Part shown: in pieces, positions 40,221-50,525 of the stretch | Numbering within the stretch: position 1 is the first letter of the stretch | How the letters are laid out: each line of letters opens with the position of its first letter | Source of the DNA: Aureococcus anophagefferens | Lineage: Eukaryota; Sar; Pelagophyceae; Pelagomonadales; Pelagomonadaceae | Direction of reading: 5' to 3' | DNA length: 64,000 bases | NCBI RefSeq assembly: GCF_000186865.1 | Contig: NW_008705569.1 | Coordinates: 439,307-503,306, forward strand | The notes under the pieces: model-generated | Databases searched by the model: none | What the model saw: the letters and a program-made list of their open reading frames with translations, nothing else | Told to the model about the DNA's origin: nothing | Program-made: the position numbers and the translations under genes

Positions 40221-41805
40221 TTACGACGCCTTCTTCCGGAAGGCGGCGTTGACGCGCCGCTTCTTGAAGGCCGGCGGCGGGAGCGCCGGGTCGCGCGGCC
40301 GCGCGGGCGCGGGCGCGTCCTCCGCGGCGGGCCGCGCGTCGGGCGCGAGCTTGATGCCGCGGTACTCGTCCGTGCGGTCGTTGACGCCGAGCTGCGACGA
40401 CAGCGCGTCGGCGGCGGCCTCGCGCTCGCACATCCAGTCCGCGCGGTCCGCGTCGGCCGTCTCGTCGCGGCGCCGCTTCGCGTCCGCGCGCGCCGCGCGG
40501 TCCGCGTCGCGCTTCCGCTGCGCTTCGGCCTTGGCCGCCTCGGCCGCCTCGTCCACGAGGCGCACGGACACGGTCTGCCACTTGCCGAGGCCCGTCGCCT
40601 TGTCGCGCTCCTCCGGCACGGGCGCGGGCACGGACTCGGGCGGCGGCCGGTCCGCGCCGTCCGCAAAGTCGACGGTCTCGGGCTCGAACTCGCCGTCGGC
40701 GCCGGCGGCGACGCGCAGATCCTTGGCCCGGATGTCCCTGAGGATGGCGTCGTCGCCGTTGACGGCCGCGAGGTGCCTGTGCCGAAACCAACCACTGGTT
40801 TGGGTGGTCCTGACCAAACTTGAGAATTCTTTAGCTCGGTCAAATCGAAGTCGATTTGGCTGATTTTTGGACGGATCGATCGCTCTCGTCGAGTTCTCGA
40901 AGCCCAGCCGAAGAGCTTGTGTCAAAACATTCGAATACGCTCACATTGAAGTCGGGTTGAAGATTTGGTTTCGGCACAGCGAGGTGCCGCGCGGTCCGGC
41001 TCAGGGGCGCCTCCTTCTCCGGCGGCGCGCGCCTCGCGGCGTCCGCCCGGCGCCACGCGTCCCACGCGGCCGGCGCCGCGTCGGGCGGCGGCGGCGCCGT
41101 CGGCGGCGGCGGCGGCGGCTCGGGCTTCGTCAGGCGCACGTCGTAGACGCGCGTCTCGCCCGAGTCCGCGCCCTTGGAGAAGCGCTTGACCTTGACGATC
41201 GCGGCCGGGACCCACGCGTCCGCCGCCTCCAGCCAGACCTCGACGGCGCCGCGCGTGCGCAGCTTGTCCACGTGCTTGTCGCCGGCGAAGTAGGTCGTGC
41301 CCCGGACGACGTAGGTGCCGTCGTCGTCGGGCGGCAGCAGCGCCTCCGCCTCCTCCTCGTCGTCCTCCTCGCGGGCCGCGGGGCCGCCCTGGCCGGGCAT
41401 GCGCCAGGTGTGGCCCGCCCACTCGCGGGGCTGCTCGCGGTGGCCGCCGGCGTCGTGCATGCCCGGCCAGGACGTCGCCTTGAGCGACGGCGCGCCGCCG
41501 TTGTGCGATTGCGGGAGCCGGCTCGCGTCGACGTTCATGGCCCCGGCGAACGCGCCGCGGTCGCCGCGCGCGGACGCGCCCATGGACGCCGCGGCGGCGG
41601 CCTCGATCTCCGCGAGCTGCTTCTGCAGGTCGCGCTCGTCGGGCGTGCGCTGGGGGCCCATGCGCTTCTTTTTCAGGATCGCCGCGACGCGGTCCTTGTG
41701 CCACTTGCCGTCCTCGTGGCGCTTGATCGACTCCTTGGAGCCCTGGCACCAGACCTTGCAGTAGTTGCAGTAGTGCTTCGCTTTCGAGACCCAGAAGTCG
41801 CACAT
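40221..41805 (-). CDS. WBP4: WBP4/FBP21-like spliceosomal protein, with introner
   Basis: Exons on minus are 40988-41805 and 40221-40776, 457 residues. The N-terminus MCDFWVSKAKHYCNYCKVWC, followed by HEDGKWHKDRV, is the matrin/U1-C-type zinc finger that opens WBP4. The closing FKKRRVNAAFRKKAS resembles the basic WBP4 C-terminus, and GKWQTV lies in the expected middle region. No clear WW pair is visible, and a beta-rich segment (TYVVRGTTYFAGDKHVDKL) sits where they would be. In other eukaryotes the protein joins spliceosomal B complexes. The intron 40777-40987 is a family B introner, phase 2, and its removal gives TARHLAAVNGDDAI. Confidence 0.8.
40769..40987 (+). mobile_element. Introner B1 (family B), antisense to its host gene
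   Basis: A 203-bp element at 40777-40979 has 15-bp perfect terminal inverted repeats CTGTGCCGAAACCAA, flanked by the duplication CGAGGTGC at 40769-40776 and 40980-40987. In the gene's sense (minus) the duplication reads GCACCTCG and supplies a GC donor; the inverted repeat supplies CACAG as acceptor. Intron 40777-40987, 211 nt, phase 2. The internal sequence matches B2 but lies in the opposite sense relative to the host gene. Confidence 0.9.
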
Positions 41806-42085
41806 GGCGGCGGGCGCGCGGCGTCGGCGCGGGCGACGGCGCGGGCGACGGCGCGCAGGCGTCGGCGCGGGCGTGGGCGAGATTGACGAGTCGAGGGTGA
41901 CGGCGCGGGCGACGGCGCAGCGCCGGCACAGGCGTGGGCGAAACCGAGACCGACGGCGCAGGCGTCGGCGGGCGAGCGCGCGACGACGACGAAGCCGGCG
42001 TCGAGCTTTACGAGCTCGAGCTGGGGAAACATCGATGCCGAAGAGACCTTGAAGGCTTCAGTGCCCCTCCCTCTATCGATCCCCG
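41806..42085. promoter_or_regulatory. Divergent intergenic region rich in GGCGACGGCGCG repeats
   Basis: 280 bp separate the starts of the WBP4-like and F-box genes. The left 160 bp carry many imperfect copies of a 12-bp unit close to GGCGACGGCGCG (41820-41960). It must contain both promoters. The translations of this stretch are low-complexity and not supported as protein. Confidence 0.4.
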
Positions 42086-43857
42086 ATGGCCGGCACGGTG
42101 CTGGGGTCGTGGCGCGTGGGCTGCGGCCTCGACTCGACGTCGTCGCCGCCGCGGACGACGCGGAGGCGGCCGGCGCGGCCCCGGCGGTCGGCGCGCAGCC
42201 CCGGCGACGCGGCGCTGTCGAAAGAATTAGAGTCCATGCTCCTGAGCGCCGTGAGCCGCGGGCCGTCGAATTCCTGCGCCGCCGTGCCCGAGGGCGTCTG
42301 GGCCCTCGCCTTCGAGGCCCTGGACGCCAAAGACCTGGCGCGCTGCGCCGGCGCGTCGAAGACCTTCGCCAAGGCCGCGGAGCAGCGCGCGCGCCACGCG
42401 CCGGGCGGGAAAAGAGTGCGAAATTCCCACCTTCAAAGGCTCCTCTCTCGGCCGTTTTCCACTCGTTTCGGCTGATTTTTGGACGAGCGATCATCTCTCG
42501 GAACGATATCGAAGCATGGATGCTTTTTCCGGAACGCGCGCGCGCGGAACACTCATGTTGAAGCGACCTTGAATCACTCTTTTCCTGCCCAGGCCACGCG
42601 CCGCTCGCGCTGTCGCTCCGCGGTCTCCGGGCGACGGCGGACCTCGGGCATAGCTCGCGCGTCGCCGCCGGCGGCTGCCAGGACGTGTCCGGCGCCGCGC
42701 GGAGCTGCGTCGCCGGGCGGCGCTGGGAGCCCCGGGCGCTCTGCCACGCGGCCGGCGACCTCGGCGCCGCGGGCGCCGTCGAGGAGGCCGCGCGGCGCAT
42801 GCGGATCTCGCGGCGCCTCTTCGCCGGGGCGGCCCGGTTCGTGCGGGCGCGGCGCGCGGGCGTCTGCGCCCTGGACCTGGCGCCGCCCTTCGACGACCTG
42901 CCGTCGCTGCGGCGGCGGCCCGCGGAGAGCCGCGCGGCGCGCGAGCGGTCCGCGAACTCGGCGCAGTTCCTCGGCGAGGCGGCGCTGCCCCTGCTGCGCG
43001 AGTCGCGGGGCACCATGCGCGAGCTCCACCTGAGCCGCGACGCCGTCGGCTTCGAGGCGCTCGGCGCCGCGTGCGCCTTGCTCTGCGGTCCCGACGCGCC
43101 GTTCGCGCGGCTCCGCGTGCTCCAGCTCGTCGGCGCGCTCCGGTCCTTCGTCGCGGCGGCGGACGGCGCGTTCCAGAATCTAGCACAAGCGGCGCCGGGC
43201 CTCGAGGCGCTGGAGGTGCGGGAGCTGGACCTCGCGGCCGCGCAGCCGAAGACGCGGCTCCCGGGCGGCGGCGACGTGCGAGGCGCGGACGCGCCCGCGC
43301 GGCTCGCGGCCGCGTTCACGCGCTATTTTCTGGACGCGCCGCGGCTGCGCGTGCTCTGGGCCGACAACGTCTGGCTCGACGGGGGGCTCCTCGAGGCCGC
43401 GGCGGACGAAGTTCGGCCGCTCGTCGACGCGCGGTTCTTCGCGGTGGAGCCCGGCAGCGACCCGGCCGCCGGCGACGCGGGCGTCGCGGCGCTCGTGGCC
43501 TTCGTGGCGGCGAAGCGGCCCGCGCTGGAGGTGCTGGTCGTCGAGGGGTCCCACGCGACGCTCGCCGACGCCGCGCCCCTCGACGCGCTGTCGCGCCATC
43601 CCCGGCTGACGGCTTTGTCGCTCGCGCACGCGAACGTCGACCGCGCCGCGCTCGCGCCGCTGCTGCGCGCGACGGGTTTCGACCAGTTGAGGAAGCTCGC
43701 GCGGACGACGGACGACGACGTCGACGACCGCGTCCTCGCGGCGCGCGGCCACGCGGTGGCCCTCAAGCCCTTCGCCCACTTCGGGTCCGACTTTGGCCGC
43801 GCGTGCCGCCGCGCGCGCGTCCGCTTCGGCCTGCCGTCGGCGGAGCCCGCGAGCTAA
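42086..43857 (+). CDS. F-box protein with leucine-rich C-terminal region, with introner
   Basis: Exons 42086-42392 and 42593-43857 encode 523 residues. An F-box-like helix set lies at about 68-105 (VPEGVWALAFEALDAKDLARCAGASKTFAKAA) and is split by the intron just after it. Downstream are irregular leucine-rich or helical repeats (MRELHLSRDAVGFEAL; LRVLQLVGAL; LEALEVRELDL; LTALSLAHANV). It is probably a substrate receptor of an SCF ubiquitin ligase; the substrate is unknown. Removing the family A introner joins AEQRAR to HAPLALSLRGL. Its TAA shares three bases with the TAG of the convergent pectinase gene. Confidence 0.75.
42393..42600 (+). mobile_element. Introner A4 (family A) in the F-box gene
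   Basis: A 192-bp element at 42401-42592 is flanked by GCCACGCG at 42393-42400 and 42593-42600. Intron 42393-42592 is 200 nt, GC-AG, phase 1, same orientation as the gene. Its left inverted repeat has one change (GGGCGGGAAAAG). Confidence 0.92.
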
Positions 43858-45324
43858 CTCGGCGTATACTTCCGGTACGCGACCGTCGCCCGGTTCGACA
43901 GGTCCACGGCCTGGCCGTTGACGCGGAGGTTCGCGACCTCCCAGTTCGCGACGTTCGCGACGGCGACGGGGTGGGAGACGGGGTGGTCCGGGGTCGTGCG
44001 CATCGTGCTCTTGACGATGACGTCCCTGATCGTGACGTCGGCGATGGGCGAGGCCGCGAGGCTCGTCGCGCGGATCGCGAAGACCGCGCTCCGGCAGATG
44101 ACGTCCTTGAACGCGAACTTCTCGAAGGTCGTCGGCCTCGCGCCGCGGACGCCCTTGTAGTCGTTCGTGAAGTGGATGCAGTCGCCCGCGAGGTCGTAGG
44201 CCTTGACGTGCGCGACGTGGACGTAGCGCACGAAGGACCCCCGCTCGGAGTTCGACTTGACGAAGATCGCGTGGAACGCGCGCTCGATGCGGTTCTCGAG
44301 GAAGAAGACGTTGTCGACGCCGCCGGACACCTCGGACCCGACGCAGATGCCGTTGAAGCGGCTCGCGAGCACGTTCCGCCGGACGACGATGTTCTCGGAA
44401 GCGACGCCGACGCGCCAGCCGTCCGCGTCGCGGCCCGTCTTCAGCGCGACGGCGTCGTCGCCCGCGGAGATGACGCAGTTCTCCACGAGCACGTCTTTGC
44501 AGGCCTCCGGGTCGACGCCGTCCGTGTTCGGCCGGTCCCAGGACGTGTTGACCCGCAGGTTCCTCACCCAGACGTTCTCCGAGTAGACGGGGTGGACCGC
44601 CCAGAACGGCGCGTTGACGAGGCTAAAGTTCGCGAGCGACACCCGTCGACATCGGAAGGGCTGGACGAAGCTCGGCGGCAGCCCCTTGCCGCCGAACTGG
44701 CGCGCCTCGACCTAGGACGCGCGTCGGTGACGACGTTCCGTCGTTTTCCCCGTCGACATCTCTCACAATCGTCTTTGGCCGCAGGACGCTGGCGTCGACG
44801 GGCGCGTTGGACGCGCCGAGCTCGCGCAGCTTCTTCGCGTCCTTGGGCGCCTTGAGCGGCCAGCCGTCGCCGCCGCCGTCCAAGACGGAATTCGCGGGGT
44901 CCGCGCCGACGACGGACACGTTCTCCGCCTCGAAGGCGCGGATGAGCGGATGGTAGTTGAAGAGCTCCGTGCCCTCGAACTTCGTGAGCACGGCCGGCAA
45001 GAACCCCGTCCGGTCCGCGGCCCAGCGCAGCGTCGTCCGTTTGGCGACGTAGAGCTGCACGTTGTCGTAGAGGTCGAGCCCGCCCCTGAGGAGGAAGGTC
45101 CCGCCCTTGGCGACGACGCGGCCGCCGCCGGCGTCGCGGGCCGCGGCGATGGCGAGGCGGAAGCCTTCCAGCGCGTCCGTGGACCCGTCGGGTACGGCGC
45201 CGTAGTGGTGGACATAGAAATCTCTCGGTGGAAAGGTCGGCGGGTCGATGCGCGCGAGGATCGTCTCCAGGGAGTCGCGCGATCTCGCGAACGCGGGGAT
45301 GAGGAGCAGGCATGCCGCGCGCAT
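43854..45324 (-). CDS. Secreted GH28 polygalacturonase-like glycoside hydrolase
   Basis: Exons on minus are 44767-45324 and 43854-44711, 471 residues, with a signal peptide (MRAACLLLIPAFARS). A right-handed beta-helix is preceded by the usual FYVHHYGAVPDG start. Catalytic motifs are NTDGVDP (Asp250) and SAGDDAVALKTG (Asp271 and Asp272), with ICVGSEVSGG in place of the GHG motif, a variant seen in plant and bacterial exo-type GH28 enzymes. It should cleave galacturonan or a related pectin or uronide. The 55-nt intron is GT-AG, phase 0 (44712-44766). In an alga it may act on own wall or dissolved polysaccharide; that is inference. Confidence 0.88.
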
Positions 45325-45540
45325 GCTGCCCAGCCCCAAAGTCAGATTCGAGCTGCCATCACGTAATGTTCACGAGGCCGTCGAAGATGGCCGTCGATGA
45401 AGAATGCATGCCGATGCGAACTTCAAGTGATTTAAGTTGCAGTCACTGGCACCGCTCTCACCTCTGCGACACCTCAGACGCTCAGCCCGACGCGCGCCAC
45501 GCTACAGCCGCGTCGTCGTCGACGAATCGCAACCGCAGCC

Positions 45541-46776
45541 ATGTGGACGTGGAAGAAGGTCGCGCAGGCGACGAGCGGCCGCGTCGCGGACCTGGCCCAC
45601 GGCCCGTCCTGCGCCCAGTCGCGCCTGCGGCTCTTCGGCGCGTCGGAGAAGGACGTGCGCGTGACGCTCTTCCGCGACCACCACGCCTGGTGCCCCTACT
45701 GCCAGAAGATCTGGCTCTGGCTCGAGGAGAAGCGCGTGCCGTACCGCGTCAAGAAGGTGACCATGTTCTGCTACGGGGAGAAGGAGGCGTGGTACACGCG
45801 CGTCGTGCCCAGCGGCATGCTCCCGGCCGTCGAGCTCGACGGGCGCATCGTCACGGAGTCCGACGTGATCCTGGAACGTCTGGAGGCGACCTTCGGCCCG
45901 CTCGTTCGTGAAATGAACGACCGCGACGTCGTCGCGTGCCGCCGCCTCGAGCGCCGCCTCTTCGGCGCCTGGTGCGAGTGGCTCTGCCGCCCGCAGCGGT
46001 CCGCGGCTGCCGAACAGAGAAGTAAGGCCCAGTTCGAGGCCGTCGCGGACGCCGTCGAGGACCTGCTCGCGCGGCGGCCGGGCGCCTTCTTCCTAGGCGA
46101 CGAGTTCACGACCGCGGACGTCGTCTTCGTGCCCTACGTCGAGCGCATGAGCGCGTCGCTCTTCTACTACAAGGGCTTCCGGCTCCGCGACCCGGCCGCG
46201 CGGCCCAGGCTCTGCGCCTGGTTCGACACCCTCGAAACGCGCGAGGCCTACGTGGGCACGCAGTCGGACTTCCACACGCACTGCCACGACCTGCCGCCCC
46301 AGATGGGCGGCTGCTACGAGTCCGGCGACGCGGCCCAGGCCGCCGCGCGCGACCTCGTCGACGCGCGCGCGGGCGGCGTCCCGGCGGAGACGACGGTCCC
46401 CGTCCCGGACGACGCGAAACTCGTCGCCGCCGCGCGCGTCGCCCAGTTCCGGTCCCAGATCGCGGCGGTCAACGGCGAGCTCGCCGACGCGGCGGCCGTG
46501 GACGGCGCCCTGCTCGCGGCCGTGGCGAACCTCCTCGACGGCGGTACGGCCGCGGCGCCGCCGCCGGGCACGGCCGCGGCGCTCCGCTACGTGAAGGACC
46601 GCGTCAACGTGCCCCGCGACATGCCCATCCACTCGGCGCGCGCGCTCTGCGCGGCCCTCGAGGCGACGGCGGCCCTCGACTCCGCCGCGGTGCCGCGGTC
46701 GAAGATCCGCCTCAAGGACCGCCGCGACCAGGACCCGCGGCCCTTCCAGAGCGCGGGCGTCCGCGTGACCGCGTGA
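45541..46776 (+). CDS. Glutathione S-transferase family protein (CPYC type)
   Basis: A 411-residue protein. The N-terminal thioredoxin-fold domain has HHAWCPYCQKIWLWLEEKRVPY, so the active-site residue is Cys as in omega, lambda and glutaredoxin-like GSTs. The cis-Pro and glutathione gamma-Glu contact follow at SGMLPAVELDG...VTESDVI. The alpha-helical C-terminal domain carries TTADVVFVPYVERM. An extension of about 150 residues after the GST fold is Ala-rich and helical without known domain. Such enzymes reduce or deglutathionylate small molecules or proteins. It converges with the mutase gene, 49 bp apart. Confidence 0.87.
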   Translation: MWTWKKVAQATSGRVADLAHGPSCAQSRLRLFGASEKDVRVTLFRDHHAWCPYCQKIWLWLEEKRVPYRVKKVTMFCYGEKEAWYTRVVPSGMLPAVELDGRIVTESDVILERLEATFGPLVREMNDRDVVACRRLERRLFGAWCEWLCRPQRSAAAEQRSKAQFEAVADAVEDLLARRPGAFFLGDEFTTADVVFVPYVERMSASLFYYKGFRLRDPAARPRLCAWFDTLETREAYVGTQSDFHTHCHDLPPQMGGCYESGDAAQAAARDLVDARAGGVPAETTVPVPDDAKLVAAARVAQFRSQIAAVNGELADAAAVDGALLAAVANLLDGGTAAAPPPGTAAALRYVKDRVNVPRDMPIHSARALCAALEATAALDSAAVPRSKIRLKDRRDQDPRPFQSAGVRVTA

Positions 46777-46825
46777 GGATCGTAAGACTACCGTGGCTAA
46801 GTTCCGCGTCTAATAGCGACTCGAA

Positions 46826-48046
46826 TTAAGGCTGCACGACGCCCGACAGGAACGTGCCGCGGATGCATCCCCGCTGCATCTCGTCGGCGAAGGGGTAGAG
46901 CTTGCCCGTCGGCCCGCCCGGCAGCGCGAACGTGTAGACGAGCGGCGTCGCGTAGGGGATCTCGAGCGCCGCGAGCTGGAGCTCCAGGTCCGCGCGCTCC
47001 TCGCCGCCCCCGTCGAGGTGGTGGATGATCGTGCGGATGACGTTGTTGTGCGCGGCGACGAGGACCGTGCGGCCGCGCGAGAGCTGCGGCAGGATGCGGT
47101 TCTCCAGATAGGCGACGACGCGCGTCTCCGTAGCCGCGAGGGACTCGCTGCACGGGAGGTCCTTCGGCGACCCGCCGGCCGCCGCGTAGGCCGCCGCGAT
47201 GCCCGGGCGGGCGGCGTGGTCCGGGGCCATCCGCGGCGGCGTCTCGCGCCACGCGCGGCGCCACCGCTGGACCTGGTTCGCGCCGTATTTTTGTCGCGCG
47301 TCGTTCTTGGCCATGCCCGTGAGCGACCCGTAGTGGCGCTCGTTGAGCTGCCAGCTCCGGCAGTAGGTCAGCCGCGGCGCGTCGCCCGCGTGGCCGTGCG
47401 CGGCTTCCCCCGTCGGGAGACGCTTCCCGAGGGCCTCGACGCACAATGACAGCGTGTCGACCGTGCGGCCGAGGGCCGACGAGTGGAGGTCGTCGATGGC
47501 GTCGAGGCCCGTCGCCTTGAGCGTCCGCCCGGCCGCCGCCGCCTCGCGCTTCCCGAGCTCCGTGAGGCCGACGTCCATCCAGCCCGTGAAGCGGTCGCTC
47601 GCGTTCCACTCCGACTCGCCGTGCCGCAGCAGGATCAGCACGGCCTGGGCGTCGCCGACGCGCCGCCGGAAGACGGCGTCGCGCGCCGCCGTCCAGGGCC
47701 TCCCGATGCCCGCGTAGTAGCACCCGGCGCCGGGGTACGGCGGCGCCGGCGACGCGGGCGGCCGCGGCGGCGCGGGCTTCGGCAGGCAGCGGTGGAACGA
47801 CATGGAGCTCGCCTTGCGGAGGCTGTCCGCGCTGCGCTCGCCGTCGCCGTCGTCGACCGGGTGCGGCGCGGCGACGGGCGCGAGGCAGAAGGACAGCAGC
47901 CCCTTGAGCCAGGGCTGCCCCGCGGGCGGCGCTGCGCCGGCGCTCGGCGCGAGCGTGATGTCGTCGAGGTCGAGGCCCGGCGGGCCCTCGCCCAGCGACG
48001 ACGACGCGCGCCGCCGCGTCGGCAGCTCCAGCTTCCACGAGGCCAT
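46826..48046 (-). CDS. 2,3-bisphosphoglycerate-dependent-type phosphoglycerate mutase
   Basis: A 406-residue protein. After an N-terminal extension of about 130 residues comes LILLRHGESEWN, with catalytic His142, then SSALGRTVDTL, WQLNERHYGSLTGMAK (the dPGM signature with its Glu) and VAAHNNVIRTII, the second His region. It interconverts 3- and 2-phosphoglycerate in glycolysis. The long, low-complexity extension does not look like a classic plastid or mitochondrial leader. A related phosphohistidine phosphatase is unlikely because the NERHYG block is intact. Confidence 0.9.
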   Translation of the reverse strand: MASWKLELPTRRRASSSLGEGPPGLDLDDITLAPSAGAAPPAGQPWLKGLLSFCLAPVAAPHPVDDGDGERSADSLRKASSMSFHRCLPKPAPPRPPASPAPPYPGAGCYYAGIGRPWTAARDAVFRRRVGDAQAVLILLRHGESEWNASDRFTGWMDVGLTELGKREAAAAGRTLKATGLDAIDDLHSSALGRTVDTLSLCVEALGKRLPTGEAAHGHAGDAPRLTYCRSWQLNERHYGSLTGMAKNDARQKYGANQVQRWRRAWRETPPRMAPDHAARPGIAAAYAAAGGSPKDLPCSESLAATETRVVAYLENRILPQLSRGRTVLVAAHNNVIRTIIHHLDGGGEERADLELQLAALEIPYATPLVYTFALPGGPTGKLYPFADEMQRGCIRGTFLSGVVQP

Positions 48047-48433
48047 GCTTGGATCTACACCATGCCCCCTGGAATATTCTGAGATTTTTTTTCGTCCGAG
48101 TTCAACCGGACTTCAAGCGACGCCCGGGGGTTTTGTTGATCGTCGGAGTTGTGTGTTTTGCGGGTCGGACGCGTCGCTGTTGGGTTGCGAGTGGTGGCGG
48201 GACGCCGCGCGGGACGGCGCGCGGAGCGCGCGCGCCGACCGCGGGGCTGCGGGGATTACGCGGCCCGGGGACGCGTAAGCCCCGGCGGTGCAGGTCGAGA
48301 CCTAGTCCTCCGCTGCGATTAGGCTGGACATCGTGACGCCGGTGGATGCGGGCACGCGGCGATAGCCGCATCTCTCTCTCTCCCTCGGCGCCTTCGGCCT
48401 GGCATCACCGCATCCGGGCTTGTTGACGAAGCA
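48047..48433. promoter_or_regulatory. Divergent intergenic region between mutase and ispH
   Basis: 387 bp between two divergent starts. A T-rich patch (GAGATTTTTTTTCGTCC near 48080) and a CT-run (TCTCTCTCTCTC near 48371-48383) just upstream of ispH are the only compositional features. No ORF is supported. Confidence 0.35.
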
Positions 48434-49885
48434 ATGTGCCGTGTCGCTGGCCTCGTTTTGGCGGCCCTGGCCGCCGGGGCGTCGGCCCTGCAGGCCCCCC
48501 GCGCGTCGATTCGACGACCAAAACTGTCCATGAGCGCCGAGGTGTCCCTGGAGAAGGGCACGGTCCTCCAGGCGACGTCGGTGGAGAACAAGAAGCAGGA
48601 GCGGCGGCGCATCATGAAGTCGCCGGACTTTTTGCGGAAGAACGGGGACTTCATCGAGGAGAAGGCCGCCGTGGACGCGAAGATGCTGAGCGAGATGAAG
48701 TCGGAGATGCTCGACAAGATGCGCGAGAGCAACTACGAGGTGACGCGCGGCGAGGGCAACGGCGCGGTGACGTTCACGCTCGCCAAGGAGTACGGCATGT
48801 GCTGGGGCGCGGAGCGGTCCATCGAGATCGCCCTGGCGGCGACGGAGAAGTTCGGCGACAAGCAGCTCCACATCACGAACGAGCTGCTCCACAACCCGGG
48901 CGTGAACAAGATGCTCGAGGACGAGGGCGTGTCGTTCATCGAGAAGACGGGCGACGGCGGCAAGCGCTTCGACGACGTCAAGGAGGGCGACGTCGTCATC
49001 CTGCCCGCCTTCGGCGCGACGCTCGCGGAGATGCAGCACTTCAGCGACATGGGCGTGACGACCGTCGACACGACGTGCCCCTGGGTCACGAAAGTCTGGA
49101 ACGTCGTCGACAAGCAGGTGCAGCGGTCCATGACGACGATCATCCACGGCAAGTACGCCCACGAGGAGGCCATCGCGACGGCGTCCATGTGCGACGACTA
49201 CCTCATGGTGAAGAACATCGACGAGGCCGAGTACGTCTGCAACTACATGCTGAACCCGACGCCCGAGGGGCGCGAGGACCTGCTCCACAAGTTCGCCAAG
49301 GCCATGTCCAAGGGCTTCGACCCCGACGTCCACCTCGAGAAGATCGGCATCGCGAACCAGACGACCATGTACAAGAAGGAGACCCAGGCCGTGGGCCGCC
49401 TCTTCGAGCAGGTGATCCTGAAGAAGTACCCCGACGAGGCGGCCGACCGCTTCGTCGCCTTCGACACGATCTGCTCCGCGACGCAGGAGCGTCAGGACGC
49501 CATCCACGAGATGGTCGACGACGAGAGCGTCAAGGATTTGGACTTCATCCTCGTCGTCGGGGGCTTCGACTCGTCGAACACGGCGCACCTCGTCGAGATC
49601 CCGTACGAGGCGGGCATCCCCGTCTTCCACATCAACGAGGCGGACTGCATCAGCGAGACCAACGCCGTCTCCCACCGCCTCGTCTCCGGCGAGATGGCCG
49701 TCGAGGAGAACTGGCTCCCGACGGACCGGCCCGCGCGCATCGGCGTCACGTCCGGCGCGTCGACGCCCGACGCCTACGTCCAGGAGGCCCTCGAGCGCCT
49801 CGTCCTCCTCAAGTCCGTCATCTCGACGGACGCGGCGCCCGCGGCGCCCGCGGAGAAGTGGGCCTGGAGCGGGCCCGTCTTCTGA
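48434..49885 (+). CDS. ispH: Plastid 4-hydroxy-3-methylbut-2-enyl diphosphate reductase (IspH/HDR)
   Basis: A 483-residue protein. The leader ends GASA-LQAPRAS, a bipartite signal/transit form typical of red-lineage plastids. Iron-sulfur cluster ligands are Cys123 (GMCWGAERS), Cys215 (TTCPWV) and Cys347 (TICSATQERQ). The HGKYAHEEAIATAS, NQTTMYKKET and GVTSGASTP blocks are present. It performs the last step of the plastid MEP pathway, making IPP and DMAPP for carotenoids, chlorophyll phytyl chains and sterols. The length matches plant and algal HDR rather than the shorter bacterial enzyme. It is divergent from the mutase gene. Confidence 0.95.
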   Translation: MCRVAGLVLAALAAGASALQAPRASIRRPKLSMSAEVSLEKGTVLQATSVENKKQERRRIMKSPDFLRKNGDFIEEKAAVDAKMLSEMKSEMLDKMRESNYEVTRGEGNGAVTFTLAKEYGMCWGAERSIEIALAATEKFGDKQLHITNELLHNPGVNKMLEDEGVSFIEKTGDGGKRFDDVKEGDVVILPAFGATLAEMQHFSDMGVTTVDTTCPWVTKVWNVVDKQVQRSMTTIIHGKYAHEEAIATASMCDDYLMVKNIDEAEYVCNYMLNPTPEGREDLLHKFAKAMSKGFDPDVHLEKIGIANQTTMYKKETQAVGRLFEQVILKKYPDEAADRFVAFDTICSATQERQDAIHEMVDDESVKDLDFILVVGGFDSSNTAHLVEIPYEAGIPVFHINEADCISETNAVSHRLVSGEMAVEENWLPTDRPARIGVTSGASTPDAYVQEALERLVLLKSVISTDAAPAAPAEKWAWSGPVF

Positions 49886-49937
49886 GTCTCCCCTCCCGTC
49901 CCCCCCTGCTCATACGCTAGGCGCTCCTAAGCCGAGG

Positions 49938-50409
49938 GGGTTGACCTAGGTTCCATTTTACCGTAAAAACTTTGCCGCTCCAGGGGCGAGTTTTTCGAGT
50001 TTGACTTTGCCGGTGATTTGCCGCCGGCGAGTTTGCCGGCGGGCGGGGTTTCCGGCGGCCGAGAGGCCCTTCAAGCCGTGGCGTCCCGCGTACTACGCGG
50101 CGCGCGTGACGCGCGGAAACGACCGAAATAAGCTCTGCTTCATTGGCGCGGATATTACGGCGCTTCGCGCTTCCTCCTGCGAGGACGGCGCTGGTTGTGT
50201 GGGGGCTTGGCAGCCAGTTTATCGTAGTTTACTTCAAGTTGATGTACAACTTTACTTCAATTTACCACAGAAACTCGCTGTTTCCCGCAACTAGCTGCGC
50301 CGGCAAATCGAGTTGCGGCAAACGGAAAAACTCGCGACACCTCCGGCAAAGCAAGCAAACTCGCACTCGCCGGCGAATTACGGCAGTAAAATGGAACCTA
50401 GGGGTTGAC
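49938..50409. mobile_element. Non-autonomous DNA transposon (MITE) with 8-bp duplication
   Basis: A 456-bp element at 49946-50401 has terminal inverted repeats CTAGGTTCCATTTTAC; the inner parts (CCGTAA, TTACGG) are slightly offset. It is flanked by GGGTTGAC at 49938-49945 and 50402-50409. Subterminal CGAGTTT and TTTGCCGG motifs recur in both halves. It encodes nothing. The 8-bp duplication resembles hAT elements and the introners here, but the terminal sequence differs and it lies between genes. Confidence 0.85.
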
Positions 50410-50415
50410 CGCCGG

Positions 50416-50525
50416 TATGCCTGGTAGTATGCGCCTACTATGCGGGTTTTATGCGGGTTTTATGCGGGTGGTATGCGGGTTTTATGCGGGTTTTATGCGG
50501 GTGGTATGCGGCTGCTATGCAACCA
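50416..50525 (+). repeat. Short block of the 11-bp minisatellite
   Basis: About ten copies of an 11-bp unit TATGCGGGTTT or TATGCGGGTGG. The block starts a few bases after the MITE's right duplication. It is the same unit as the larger block at 51603-52080. Confidence 0.88.
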
